Positions 34,512 to 42,970 of a stretch of DNA of 64,000 nucleotides are shown here, piece by piece. Source of the DNA: Arthrobacter yangruifuii. Lineage in GTDB: Bacteria > Actinomycetota > Actinomycetes > Actinomycetales > Micrococcaceae. The stretch covers positions 620,001 to 684,000 of the forward strand of contig NZ_VTFX01000005.1 of the NCBI RefSeq assembly GCF_009192775.1, in the 5' to 3' direction. The stretch's first letter is position 1. Each line of letters begins with the position of its first letter. The position numbers and the translations under genes are program-made. The notes under the pieces are model-generated. The model worked only from the letters and a program-made list of their open reading frames with translations. It was not told where the DNA came from and ran no database searches.

Positions 34512-34543
34512 GTGCGGCTGGCCGGTTATCCGGCCAGCCGCAC
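34512..34543 (+). terminator. Hairpin 2 between rpsB and tsf
   Basis: A 14-bp perfect stem (34512-34525 with 34530-34543) and a TTAT loop, without a T-run. It may attenuate tsf relative to rpsB or stabilise the rpsB mRNA. Confidence 0.55.
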
Positions 34544-34588
34544 TGGCAGAACCGCACCAATACTTATTACGGGAGGACTGGAGTCCAA

Positions 34589-35428
34589 ATGGCGAACTAC
34601 ACTGCTGCTGACATCAAGGCACTGCGCGAGCGTACCGGCGCAGGCATGATGGATGTAAAGAAGGCTCTGGACGAGGCCAACGGCGATGCCGACAAGGCCA
34701 TGGAGCTCATCCGCATCAAGGGCCTGAAGGGCGCGACCAAGCGCGAAGGCCGTTCCACCGCCGAGGGCCTGGTTGCTGCCAAGGTTATCGAAGGCACGGT
34801 CGGCGTCATGATCGAACTCAACTGCGAGACCGACTTCGTCGCCAAGTCCGCCAAGTTCATTGAACTGGCCGACAAGGTCCTGGCCGCTGCCGTTGAGTCT
34901 GCCGCTGCCGACGCCGACACCCTCCTTGCCTACAACGTCGACGGCAAGCCGCTGTCCGAGGTTGTTGTCGAAGAAGGCGCCATCCTGGGCGAAAAGGTTG
35001 TTGTCCGCCGCGTTGCACGCGTCGAAGGCAAGACCGTCGATGCATACCTGCACAAGACCTCCAAGGATCTTCCGGCGCAGGTCGGCGTGCTCTTCGCCGT
35101 TGACGGGGAAGGCGCCGAAGCCGCTACCGCCGCCCACGACGTCGCCGTGCACACCGCTGCATACGCTCCGACCTACCTGACCCGTGACGAAGTCCCGGCA
35201 GAGACGGTGGAGAACGAACGCCGCATCGCCGACGAGACTGCCCGCGCAGAAGGCAAGCCCGAAGGCGCCCTGCCCAAGATCGTGGAAGGCCGCCTGACCG
35301 GTTTCTTCAAGGAAATCGTTCTGCTGGACCAGCCGTTCGCGAAGGACGCCAAGAAGACCGTTGGCAAGGTGCTCGAAGAAGCCGGTGTGACGCCGGTCGG
35401 CTTCGCCCGCTTCCGCGTAGGCGCCTAA
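34589..35428 (+). CDS. tsf: Translation elongation factor Ts
   Basis: 279 residues. The N-terminal UBA-like domain (ADIKALRERTGAGMMDVKKAL) and the TDFV motif (ELNCETDFVAKS) that displaces nucleotide from EF-Tu are present, followed by the two dimerisation subdomains and the C-terminal DQPFAKDAKKTVGKVLEE. It recycles EF-Tu from GDP to GTP. GGGAGGA lies upstream of the ATG. It is followed by an intrinsic terminator, so pyrH probably also has its own promoter. Confidence 0.98.
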   Translation: MANYTAADIKALRERTGAGMMDVKKALDEANGDADKAMELIRIKGLKGATKREGRSTAEGLVAAKVIEGTVGVMIELNCETDFVAKSAKFIELADKVLAAAVESAAADADTLLAYNVDGKPLSEVVVEEGAILGEKVVVRRVARVEGKTVDAYLHKTSKDLPAQVGVLFAVDGEGAEAATAAHDVAVHTAAYAPTYLTRDEVPAETVENERRIADETARAEGKPEGALPKIVEGRLTGFFKEIVLLDQPFAKDAKKTVGKVLEEAGVTPVGFARFRVGA

Positions 35429-35474
35429 TAACTTAGGGCCAAACGGTTCCGACGGAATCATCATCATGACAGAG

Positions 35475-35505
35475 GGGGTGGTCACCACGGGTGACCACCC
35501 CTTTT
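35475..35505 (+). terminator. Intrinsic terminator after tsf
   Basis: An 11-bp perfect stem (35475-35485 with 35491-35501) and TTTT. Confidence 0.9.
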
Positions 35506-35566
35506 GCCTGTCCAAAACAGCTCACTAGTCTTAAAGCAGCACCAGCACCTATGCCCGGGAGGCACC

Positions 35567-36298
35567 ATGGCCCACGTAATGAAAGACACCGATTCCCCGC
35601 GACGACGCGTCCTGCTCAAGCTCTCAGGGGAGGTATTCGGCGGGGGCAAGCTCGGCGTGGACCCCGAGACTGTGCGTGCAGTGGCCAAGCAGATCGCTGC
35701 GACGGTGGGCGAGGTTGAAGTAGCCATCGTCGTCGGCGGCGGAAACTTCTTCCGGGGCGCGGAACTGTCCACCAGCGGCATGGACCGCTCCCGTGCGGAT
35801 TACATGGGTATGCTCGGCACCGTGATGAACTGCCTGGCCCTGCAGGATTTCCTGGAGCAGGCCGGCGTCGAAACCCGCGTGCAGAGTGCCATCACCATGG
35901 GCCAGGTTGCCGAGGCGTACATCCCGCGGCGCGCCATCCGCCACCTGGAAAAGGGCCGCGTGGTCATCTTCGGTGCCGGGGCGGGCCTGCCGTATTTCTC
36001 CACGGACACCGTGGCCGCGCAGCGTGCCCTCGAAGTCCACGCGGACGAGGTGCTGATGGCCAAGAGCGGCGTGGACGGCGTCTACACCGCTGATCCGAAC
36101 AAGGACTCCACCGCGGTGCGGCTGGAAACCCTGACCTACGACGACGCCCTGCGCCAGGACATCCGCGTGATGGACCAGACGGCCATGACCATGTGCAAGG
36201 ACAATGACCTGAACATGGTGGTCTTCGGCATGGAGGGTGAAGGCAACGTCACGCGTGCCATCCGCGGCGAGAAGATCGGCACCATCGTTTCGAACTAG
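35567..36298 (+). CDS. pyrH: Uridylate kinase
   Basis: 243 residues from MAHVMKDTD, with GGGAGG upstream; a longer frame is unlikely. It phosphorylates UMP to [17 protein letters not shown] is the ATP-binding start, [13 protein letters not shown] and [19 protein letters not shown] contact UMP, and [19 protein letters not shown] and [14 protein letters not shown] follow. The order rpsB-tsf-pyrH-frr is the conserved bacterial one, here interrupted by a 314-bp repeat-bearing gap before frr. Confidence 0.97.
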   Translation: MAHVMKDTDSPRRRVLLKLSGEVFGGGKLGVDPETVRAVAKQIAATVGEVEVAIVVGGGNFFRGAELSTSGMDRSRADYMGMLGTVMNCLALQDFLEQAGVETRVQSAITMGQVAEAYIPRRAIRHLEKGRVVIFGAGAGLPYFSTDTVAAQRALEVHADEVLMAKSGVDGVYTADPNKDSTAVRLETLTYDDALRQDIRVMDQTAMTMCKDNDLNMVVFGMEGEGNVTRAIRGEKIGTIVSN

Positions 36299-36421
36299 CC
36301 CTGGGCGGGCCCTTGCGGGACCTGGAACGGCGGCAACGAAATCCCCTCGGCCGCAGGCGGCCTCCGGAATTTAAAGCCGCCTTCCTCCAGGTCCCTCCAG
36401 CGCGGGTCTCGCAGGCAAGGG

Positions 36422-36539
36422 TGCGCCGAAAGGGTTCCCCTCCACCTCGCTTCGCTCGGTGCAGGGAACCCGCACCCTTTTGCGCCGAAAGGGTTCCCCT
36501 CCACCTCGCTTCGCTCGGTGCAGGGAACCCGCACCCTTT
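36422..36539. repeat. Perfect 59-bp tandem duplication of a hairpin element (pyrH-frr gap)
   Basis: 36422-36480 and 36481-36539 are identical. Each copy contains GGGTTCCC...GGGAACCC around a central cgcttcgctcg palindrome and ends in cgcaccctttt; the first copy is also preceded by aagggtgcg, which pairs with that end. The frames read as a spurious TERSEVEGNPF-like peptide of a kind that recurs in repetitive DNA. The rest of 36299-36612 holds GC-rich imperfect hairpins and the frr start signals, and I see no gene in it. Confidence 0.88.
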
Positions 36540-36612
36540 TGGCTTAGGATGATATTAGAGTCCGGCCACAGAGCCATAGAGCTTTGTGGACACTGTTTTA
36601 TGAGGAGAGACC

Positions 36613-37170
36613 GTGATCGAAGACACCTTGAAAGAGGCCGCCGAAAAGATGGACAAGGCGGTGGAAGTTGCTAAGGAGGACTTCTCCTCCGTCCGCACAG
36701 GCCGCGCCAACCCGGCATTGTTCAACCGGGTGCTGGTGGACTACTACGGTTCCCCGACCCAGCTGCAGCAGCTGGCATCCTTCGCCACCCCGGACGCCCG
36801 CACGCTGCTCATCACCCCCTACGATGTCAGCGCCCTGCGCGCCATCGAGCGGGCCCTGAGCGATTCCGAGGTCGGCGCCAACCCGTCCAACGACGGCAAG
36901 GTCATCCGGGTCATCATGCCCGAACTGACGCAGGACCGCCGTAAGGAATACGTCAAGATCGTCCGCGGCAAGGCTGAGGATGCAAAGGTTTCCGTCCGCA
37001 ACATCCGCCGCAAGGCCAAGGACGGCATCGACCGCCTGGTCAAGGACAGCGAGGTGGGCGAGGACGACGGCGCCCGTGCCGAAAAGGATCTCGACGCCCT
37101 GACCAAGGCGCACACGGATTCCATTGACGATCTCCTTAAGCGCAAGGAAGCCGAGCTTCTCGAGGTCTGA
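36613..37170 (+). CDS. frr: Ribosome recycling factor
   Basis: 185 residues, GTG start with GAGGAGAG upstream. It splits post-termination ribosomes with [40 protein letters not shown], then [16 protein letters not shown] and the [20 protein letters not shown] segment, are all canonical. The cdsA start codon overlaps its stop by one base (TGATG), so the two are coupled. Confidence 0.98.
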   Translation: MIEDTLKEAAEKMDKAVEVAKEDFSSVRTGRANPALFNRVLVDYYGSPTQLQQLASFATPDARTLLITPYDVSALRAIERALSDSEVGANPSNDGKVIRVIMPELTQDRRKEYVKIVRGKAEDAKVSVRNIRRKAKDGIDRLVKDSEVGEDDGARAEKDLDALTKAHTDSIDDLLKRKEAELLEV

Positions 37171-38135
37171 TGAGTGACGCCCAGCCTCCCACCCAGGCTG
37201 GCGGTGCACCGTCCGTTGAGACTGTTCCGGCAGCGAAGGCCAAACAAATGAGCGCAGGGAATTCCGGACGGGTCCGGGGCGGCGGTGCCCGGGACAGCCA
37301 CGGCGCCGGGAAGCCGGCAAAGGTTTCCCGGGCCGGACGCAACCTGCCTGCTGCCATAGCCGTTGGCGTGATCCTGCTGGGGTCGCTGCTGATGGGCCTG
37401 CTCTTCTTCCCCTTCGCCATCGTGATCATCGCGGTGGTGTTTGCCGCCGTCGGCGTGTGGGAAGTGAACCGTGCCCTTGAGGTCCGCGGCATGAAGGTAC
37501 CGCAGGTGCCTGTGCTGGTCGGATCCGTGGCACTGCCGTTTGCGGCATTCTTCGGCGGCATGGAGGCACTGGCCTTCGCCATGGTCGCCACGGCGGTAGC
37601 CATTCTCCTCTGGCGGAGCATCGACACGGCGGACGAGGCGATCCAGAGCATCCTCGCCGGCATCTTCGTGGTGCTCTGGGTGCCGTTCCTGCTCAGCTTT
37701 GCCCTCCTGCTGCTCCGCGAGCCGAGCGGGCAGGTCCAGGTTGCCGTGCTGCTCCTGCTAGTGGTTTCGAATGACACCTTCGGCTACCTGGTGGGTGCTT
37801 TCTTCGGCAAGCACCCGATGGCCCCCAAGATCAGTCCGAAAAAGTCCTGGGAGGGCTTCGCGGGATCCGCCGCCGGTGCAGGGGTGGTGGGTATCGTCTC
37901 GGCGGTGCTGTTCCTGGGCCAGCCCTGGTGGTTTGGCCTGGTGCTCGCCGTGGCAACGGTCGCAGCGGCAACCGCGGGAGACTTCTCGGAATCCATGGTC
38001 AAGCGCGAGCTGGGCGTGAAGGACATGTCCAACCTCCTGCCCGGACACGGCGGCGTGATGGACCGGCTGGATTCAGTGGTCTTCGCGTCCCCGGTGGTGT
38101 TCCTGCTTTCGGTGTTGCTTTCCGCCGTTTCGTAG
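37170..38135 (+). CDS. cdsA: Phosphatidate cytidylyltransferase
   Basis: 321 residues: a cytoplasmic Gly/Ala-rich N-terminus of about 60 residues, then around eight membrane helices. The CDP-diglyceride synthase signature is complete near the C-terminus (SMVKRELGVKDMSNLLPGHG then GVMDRLD). It makes CDP-diacylglycerol from phosphatidate and CTP for all phospholipids, including the products of enzymes like the CDP-alcohol transferase at 28116. It is coupled to frr. Confidence 0.96.
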   Translation: MSDAQPPTQAGGAPSVETVPAAKAKQMSAGNSGRVRGGGARDSHGAGKPAKVSRAGRNLPAAIAVGVILLGSLLMGLLFFPFAIVIIAVVFAAVGVWEVNRALEVRGMKVPQVPVLVGSVALPFAAFFGGMEALAFAMVATAVAILLWRSIDTADEAIQSILAGIFVVLWVPFLLSFALLLLREPSGQVQVAVLLLLVVSNDTFGYLVGAFFGKHPMAPKISPKKSWEGFAGSAAGAGVVGIVSAVLFLGQPWWFGLVLAVATVAAATAGDFSESMVKRELGVKDMSNLLPGHGGVMDRLDSVVFASPVVFLLSVLLSAVS

Positions 38136-38229
38136 GGGCGTCGGAACCGTAACGGTCCGGCAACAACCGGTGCGCCGGAGCCGGAGGGTCCGGTGCCGGC
38201 ATCGTAGGATATGTCAGAGTTTTCAGCCG

Positions 38230-38271
38230 ACTATCGGCAGGATCCAGGAAACACGGGGTCCTGCCGATAGT
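38230..38271. repeat. 13-bp inverted repeat upstream of the DivIVA-repeat gene
   Basis: ACTATCGGCAGGA (38230-38242) and its exact complement (38259-38271) enclose a 16-base loop, 40 bp before the ATG at 38311. There is no T-run. It could end cdsA transcription, or be an operator or leader hairpin. Confidence 0.6.
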
Positions 38272-38310
38272 AGTTCCACAAGGAAATGACCACGGAGGAA
38301 CAAGTTATTC

Positions 38311-38889
38311 ATGGACGATGTGCGGCAGGCCAGTGCCCCTTTCGAGCGCGTGGGACGACGGGACTACGGCTACAACATTCGCCAGGTCGATGAGTTCCTC
38401 ACCAAGGCCCGGGACTATTACAACTCGGACTCCTCCTCGGCCCATCCGGTGACCAGCACCGATGTGCGGTCCATGGCGTTTGACCCGGCGAAGGGCGGCT
38501 ATGAACCGCAGGCGGTGGACGCCGCGCTGGACCGCCTCGAGGACGTGTTTGCCCAGCGGGAGCGAGACGAACTGATTTCAGGCCGCGGCGAAAAGGCCTG
38601 GCTGCTGCAGATCGGGCGGACGTCCGCCGTCCTGCGGGCCCGCCTGCACCGTAAACCGGGGGAGCGGTTCCGCCGCCCCGGAAAAAAGCGCGTCACCAGC
38701 TACAACGTCGAGGACGTTGACGCGTTGTGCGACGAGCTCCTCGGCTACTTTGAACGTGACCGCCCGCTCAGCGTCGACGTGGTGCGCCGTGCCGTCTTCC
38801 GCGAGGCCAAGGGTCCGCAGGGATACGAGGAAAACCAGGTGGATGCCTTCCTGGACCGGGTGGTCGAACTGATGGCCGCCGTCGACTAG
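38311..38889 (+). CDS. DivIVA-like (DivI1A-motif) repeat protein
   Basis: 192 residues with three copies of the DivI1A-type motif: F-x-x-V-G-R-R-D-Y-G-Y-N-I-R-Q-V-D-E-F near 10-30, a GYEPQAVDAALDRLE copy near 65, and GPQGYEENQVDAFLDRV near 170. The spacing between copies resembles the actinobacterial cell-division-associated TIGR03543/03544 proteins rather than a true Wag31, since there is no long coiled coil. Probable role at the pole or septum, by family only. Confidence 0.8.
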   Translation: MDDVRQASAPFERVGRRDYGYNIRQVDEFLTKARDYYNSDSSSAHPVTSTDVRSMAFDPAKGGYEPQAVDAALDRLEDVFAQRERDELISGRGEKAWLLQIGRTSAVLRARLHRKPGERFRRPGKKRVTSYNVEDVDALCDELLGYFERDRPLSVDVVRRAVFREAKGPQGYEENQVDAFLDRVVELMAAVD

Positions 38890-38895
38890 GACGGC

Positions 38896-40419
38896 TTACC
38901 GCCCCCGGAACCGGCTCCCGGCCGGGCACGGTCCCAGCGGCTCCGGCGTGTGCAGCCGGGCCAGGAACTTGGCCGCTCCGCCCGGTGCCGATCCGGCAGT
39001 CAGCCGGGATACCAGGACCGTCACCGCAAAGGCGGCCGGGACGGTCCAGGCGGCGGGCTGCTCGATCCAGGCCGGGGTATCGGCTCCGATCCGGGGCAGG
39101 ACGGCGGAAGCGAGCATGGCCCCGCCGCACAGCAGTGCACCGGTCAGCATTCCCGCCCCGGCCCCGTGCGCGGTCAGCCGGCGCCACCAGATGCCCAGAA
39201 CCAGCAGGGGACAGAGGGTGGAGGCGGTAAACGCAAACACCGTGCCGATACTCCCGGCCAGCGCCGAGGACTCGGTGAGCAGGGCAATGACCAGGGGAAC
39301 CACCGCGGCAAGTACGGCCGAGAGCCGGAAACCGCGCACGCTGCCGCGGAAAAACTCCTGGCTGATCACCCCCGCCAGTGAGACCGCCAGTCCGCTGCTG
39401 GTGGAGAGGAATGCCGCAAACGCCCCGGCCGTTACCAGTGCAGCCAGCAGATCCCCGGACGCGCCGTCGAAAACCCTCCCCGGCAGCAGCAGTACCGTCG
39501 CGTCCGCAGCACCGCCGGCCAGATCCGGTGCATAGATCCTGCCCAGTACGCCGAACGTGATGGGGAAGATGTAGAAGAGGGAAAGCAGGCCCAAAACAAT
39601 CAGCGTGGTCCGCCGGGCCGAGGCGCCGTCGGGGTTGGTGTAGAAGCGCACCAGAACGTGCGGCAGGCCCAGGGTCCCGCAGAGCAGAGCGATGCTGAGG
39701 GAGACATTGCGGTACAGCGGCGCGTGGGTCTCCGCGTCCAATGCTTCCGCCAGCAGCTGCGCACCGTCGGCTCCGGGCGGTCCGTCTCCGGCCAGCCGGA
39801 AGAGGATAAACAGCACGGGCACGGCAATGGCCACCAGTTTGAGCCAGTACTGGAAAGCCTGCACGAAGGTAATGGATCGCATGCCGCCGGTCACCACACT
39901 CAGGCAGACGACGCCGGTCACCACCAGGCAGCCGATCTCCGCGGGCAGTCCCGTGGTGATGCGCATGGTCAGGGCTGCGCCGTGCAGCTGCGGCACAATG
40001 TAGAGCCACCCGATGGCGATCACCAGCAGGCTGGTCAGGCGGCGCACCGGGAGGGATTCCAGCCGGGCGTGCGCGAAATCCGGCACGGTATAGGCTCCGG
40101 ACCGGCGCAGCGGTGCCGCGACGAAGAGCAGCAGCATCAGGTAGCCGGCGGTGTAGCCGATGGGGAACCAGAGCGCGTCCACGCCGGAGGCGACAATCAG
40201 CCCGGCCACACCCAGGAAACTGGCCGCGGAAAGGTATTCACCGCCGATGGCGGACGCGTTCCACCAGGGTTTCACCGTGCGGGAAGCGACGTAGAAGTCA
40301 CTGGTGGTGCGCGAGATCCGCAGCCCGTAGAAACCGATCAGCAGCGTGGCGGCGGACACCAGTGCCAGGGCGGTGTAACCGATGCCGGGGTTCATGCCCG
40401 CGGCCGCATCTCCGGTCAC
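38896..40419 (-). CDS. Solute:sodium symporter (acetate/pyruvate-type SSS)
   Basis: 507 residues, about 13 membrane helices, GTG start three bases after the stop of the preceding small membrane protein. The SSS features include SDFYVASRTVKPWWNASAIGGEYLSAASFLGVAGLI at the N-terminus, GLPHVLVRFYTNPD and SGLAVSLAGVISQEFF. This is the ActP/MctP branch carrying small monocarboxylates. It is the last gene of an operon with a LytS-type kinase, a LytTR regulator and a small membrane subunit, which suggests regulated uptake of a metabolite such as pyruvate or acetate. Confidence 0.88.
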   Translation of the reverse strand: MTGDAAAGMNPGIGYTALALVSAATLLIGFYGLRISRTTSDFYVASRTVKPWWNASAIGGEYLSAASFLGVAGLIVASGVDALWFPIGYTAGYLMLLLFVAAPLRRSGAYTVPDFAHARLESLPVRRLTSLLVIAIGWLYIVPQLHGAALTMRITTGLPAEIGCLVVTGVVCLSVVTGGMRSITFVQAFQYWLKLVAIAVPVLFILFRLAGDGPPGADGAQLLAEALDAETHAPLYRNVSLSIALLCGTLGLPHVLVRFYTNPDGASARRTTLIVLGLLSLFYIFPITFGVLGRIYAPDLAGGAADATVLLLPGRVFDGASGDLLAALVTAGAFAAFLSTSSGLAVSLAGVISQEFFRGSVRGFRLSAVLAAVVPLVIALLTESSALAGSIGTVFAFTASTLCPLLVLGIWWRRLTAHGAGAGMLTGALLCGGAMLASAVLPRIGADTPAWIEQPAAWTVPAAFAVTVLVSRLTAGSAPGGAAKFLARLHTPEPLGPCPAGSRFRGR

Positions 40420-40422
40420 CGG

Positions 40423-40803
40423 CTACCGCCCGTCCACCAGATCGCGGTACCGGGTTTCATTCCGCTGGGCACTGAGCACATACAGCAGACCGCAGCCGAT
40501 GACGAGCGGATAGACACCGACGCCCAGCAGGATCCACGGCGCCGGAACGCCGAAAACCGTCAGCTCCGCAATCACGGGCAGGAAGGCCAGCAGCACCGGG
40601 ACGCTGAGCAGGATCAGCAGGAAGCCGCCGCCCACCACCAGCGCCAGCCGGAGCTGGCTGCGGATCAGGGAACCGATGATCAGTTCGCCCACCTCGGACT
40701 GCTCGTCCAGCTCGCGTGAGACAGGGAACGGGGCGGCTCCGGTCCCGGGGGCGGTGACCCGGACCCGCGGGGGTGCCTGGCTGTGGAGCGGGTCGCCGGT
40801 CAC
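40423..40803 (-). CDS. Small two-helix membrane protein, symporter partner
   Basis: 126 residues starting at GTG 40801-40803, which overlaps the stop of the LytTR gene by four bases (GTGA). The longer upstream frame is out of place. Two membrane helices (LALVVGGGFLLILLSVPVLLAFL and the PAPWILLGVGVYPLVIGCGLLYVL segment) and a final RNETRYRDLV tail match the DUF485/DUF4212-like small proteins that accompany SSS carriers. Probable accessory subunit of the symporter that follows three bases later. Confidence 0.78.
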   Translation of the reverse strand: MTGDPLHSQAPPRVRVTAPGTGAAPFPVSRELDEQSEVGELIIGSLIRSQLRLALVVGGGFLLILLSVPVLLAFLPVIAELTVFGVPAPWILLGVGVYPLVIGCGLLYVLSAQRNETRYRDLVDGR

Positions 40804-41540
40804 GACGTCGGCCGGACCCGTCCGGCGTCGAGCGTGCCGCGCACGGCCGGCAGGTGCCGCCGGCTTACCGGAAGGTCCACCTCGCCCAGCTGCACGCTGG
40901 CCCGCCCGGCGGTCAGCCGGACCTGGCGGATGTGGTTCCGGGCCACCAGATAGGAGCGGTGGATGCGGACAAAGCCCGCTCCCGCCCACTGCTCCTCCAG
41001 ATCCGCGAGGGGAACCCGGATCAGGTAGCTGGCATCGGCGGTGTGCAGCCGGGCATAGTCGCCCTGCGCCTGGACGTAGCGGATATCGGCCCGGGAAATG
41101 ATCCGCGTCGTCGCGCCCTGGACCACGGTCACGACGTCGGCGTCCTGGGGCCCGGCATCGGCCGCGGCGTCGCAGATCCGCCGTACCGACTCGGACAGCC
41201 GCTCCGGCCGCACCGGCTTGAGCAGATAGTCCAGGGCGGCCAGGTCAAAGGCCCGCAGCGCCTGGTCCTCGTCCGCGGTCACGAAGACGACAGCGGGCGG
41301 GCGCTCCCTGCGGCCCAGGGCCTTGGCAATATCAAGTCCGGACAGGGCGGGCATATGGATGTCCAGGAACACGGCGTCGATGTCGCGGGTCTCGATTTCA
41401 TGCAGCGCCTGGGCGCCGCTGGCAGCACGGTGCACGGTGCCGATCCGGGCATCGAGTCCCAGGAGGTAGGCGAGTTCCTCGACAGCAGGAACTTCGTCGT
41501 CGGCAACAACGACGGTGAGCGGCCGGGGAGGTTTGCGCAT
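40800..41540 (-). CDS. LytTR-family response regulator
   Basis: 246 residues from MRKPPRPLTVVVADDEVPA; an upstream in-frame start at 41594 would overlap the kinase gene. The receiver domain has ADDE, the phosphorylation site D60 in DAVFLDIHMPALSG, the T in FVTADED and K in LLKPV. The C-terminal LytTR DNA-binding domain has IRYVQAQGDYARLHT and FVRIHRSYLVARNHI. LytTR proteins bind paired direct repeats. It is coupled to the kinase upstream (10-bp gap) and to the symporter genes downstream. Confidence 0.93.
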   Translation of the reverse strand: MRKPPRPLTVVVADDEVPAVEELAYLLGLDARIGTVHRAASGAQALHEIETRDIDAVFLDIHMPALSGLDIAKALGRRERPPAVVFVTADEDQALRAFDLAALDYLLKPVRPERLSESVRRICDAAADAGPQDADVVTVVQGATTRIISRADIRYVQAQGDYARLHTADASYLIRVPLADLEEQWAGAGFVRIHRSYLVARNHIRQVRLTAGRASVQLGEVDLPVSRRHLPAVRGTLDAGRVRPTS

Positions 41541-41550
41541 GGACAAAAGA

Positions 41551-42762
41551 TTACGCGTCCGTTGGCCGGTTCTCCGGCTGCGACTTGGGGACACGCATGG
41601 TGATCAGGGTGCCGGCGCCCGGCGCAGTGTCGATCACCAGCCCGTGGCTCTGCCCGTACACCTGCCGCAGGCGCACATCGACGTTGCGCAGGCCCACGTG
41701 GTCGCCGTCCGCATGCCCGGCCAGGACCGAGCGCAGGTACTCAGGGTCCATGCCCACTCCGTTGTCCTCGATGGTGATCACCGCGTCCGCGCCGGCATCG
41801 ACGGCGGCAATGCTGATCCGCCCCTGTCCGTCCTTGGTGTCCAGGCCGTGGCGGACGGAGTTCTCCACCAACGGCTGCAGGGACAGGAAGGGGATGACGG
41901 TGGTCAGCACTTCGGGGGCGATCTGCAGGGCCACCTTCAGCCGCTCACCGAAGCGTGCCCGTTCCAGCAGCAGATACCGGTCCACGGATTCCAGTTCCTG
42001 GGCGATGGTGGTGAAGTTGCCGTGGCGGCGGAAGGAATACCGGGTGAAATCGGCGAACTCGACCACCAGCTCGCGGGCACGCGCCGGATCGGTATTGATA
42101 TAGGACGCAATGGCGTTCAGCGAGTTGTAAATGAAGTGCGGGCTGATCTGTGCCCGGAGGGCACGCACCTCGGCTTCCATCAGCTGGGCACGGGAGGCAT
42201 CCAGCTCCGCCAGCTCCACCTGCGTGGCGAGCCAGGCGGCAACTTCGTTGGCGGCACGGACCAGCCCGGCACGGACCTCCGGCGCGAAGACCGCCACCGT
42301 GCCGACCGTCTCGCCGTTGACCGGCAGAGGGCAGATCAACAGTTCACAGCCACACTCCTGCAGGCCCAATGCCCGCAGTGCGGCGCCGCGGAAAACCCGC
42401 GTCCGTCCGGATTCGAGGACCAGCGCCGCCGCGGACAACAGCCGCTGGCGGCGGTAGGGGGTGTCATTGACCGCCCCGTCCCAGGCCAGCACCGCGGTGG
42501 CGTCGGTGATCACCAGCGTGTCGCAGTCCAGCAAATCGCGCAGGTGGCGGCTGGCCTTGCGGGCACCGGCCGGCGTCAGGCCGGCACGCAGATGGGCCGA
42601 GGCCAGCGAGGCGGTGTGCAGCGTGGCGTAGGTGGCCTGCTCGGCGTCGGACCCCAGGTCCCGCTGTGAACGGCTGAGCCGGAAGCCGAGCACACCCACA
42701 GCGGCGACGGTCAGGACGGCAACGGCGCAGACCAGGGCGATATCGACGGCGGGACTGAGCAT
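41551..42762 (-). CDS. LytS-type sensor histidine kinase
   Basis: 403 residues. There is one N-terminal membrane helix (about 7-28), a GAF-like sensor region (about 40-180) with a short Cys pair (LQECGCELL), the His_kinase box with H209 in AQISPHFIYNSLNAI, and an ATPase domain with PLVENSVRHGL and EDNGVGM. Unlike BtsS or YpdA, which have six or more helices, it has a single helix, so sensing may be cytoplasmic. First gene of the operon with a LytTR regulator, small subunit and symporter; divergent from a second symporter pair. Confidence 0.92.
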   Translation of the reverse strand: MLSPAVDIALVCAVAVLTVAAVGVLGFRLSRSQRDLGSDAEQATYATLHTASLASAHLRAGLTPAGARKASRHLRDLLDCDTLVITDATAVLAWDGAVNDTPYRRQRLLSAAALVLESGRTRVFRGAALRALGLQECGCELLICPLPVNGETVGTVAVFAPEVRAGLVRAANEVAAWLATQVELAELDASRAQLMEAEVRALRAQISPHFIYNSLNAIASYINTDPARARELVVEFADFTRYSFRRHGNFTTIAQELESVDRYLLLERARFGERLKVALQIAPEVLTTVIPFLSLQPLVENSVRHGLDTKDGQGRISIAAVDAGADAVITIEDNGVGMDPEYLRSVLAGHADGDHVGLRNVDVRLRQVYGQSHGLVIDTAPGAGTLITMRVPKSQPENRPTDA

Positions 42763-42805
42763 GGACCCACCCTAGCCGCCCGGCAGCCGCCGGCCGGATA
42801 CGACG

Positions 42806-42836
42806 CCGTTCACCGCAGAGAATCGACCGTTCACCG
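42806..42836. promoter_or_regulatory. Two direct repeats CCGTTCACCG, 21-bp phase: candidate LytTR sites
   Basis: Identical 10-mers at 42806-42815 and 42827-42836 are separated by 11 bp, a repeat distance of two helical turns. LytTR regulators such as AgrA, YpdB and AlgR bind direct repeats of this spacing, and the AlgR site CCGTTCGTC is similar. They lie in the 208-bp divergent region, 44 bp from the kinase start. Confidence 0.7.
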
Positions 42837-42881
42837 ACGCCGGAGTGTGTTCGGCACACAACCGTGCAGGCACTGTAGGAC

Positions 42882-42897
42882 AGTGATGGACGTCACA
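42882..42897. promoter_or_regulatory. CRP/GlxR-type site before DUF485-actP
   Basis: AGTGATGGACGTCACA fits TGTGA-N6-TCACA at nine of ten defined positions. It is 74-89 bp upstream of the DUF485 ATG. Confidence 0.5.
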
Positions 42898-42970
42898 GCT
42901 TGCACGGCGTCGTGTCCTGACCTCCACGGGTGGATGCACCGCGCGGCGGGCATCCAACAGAGGAGGAACA

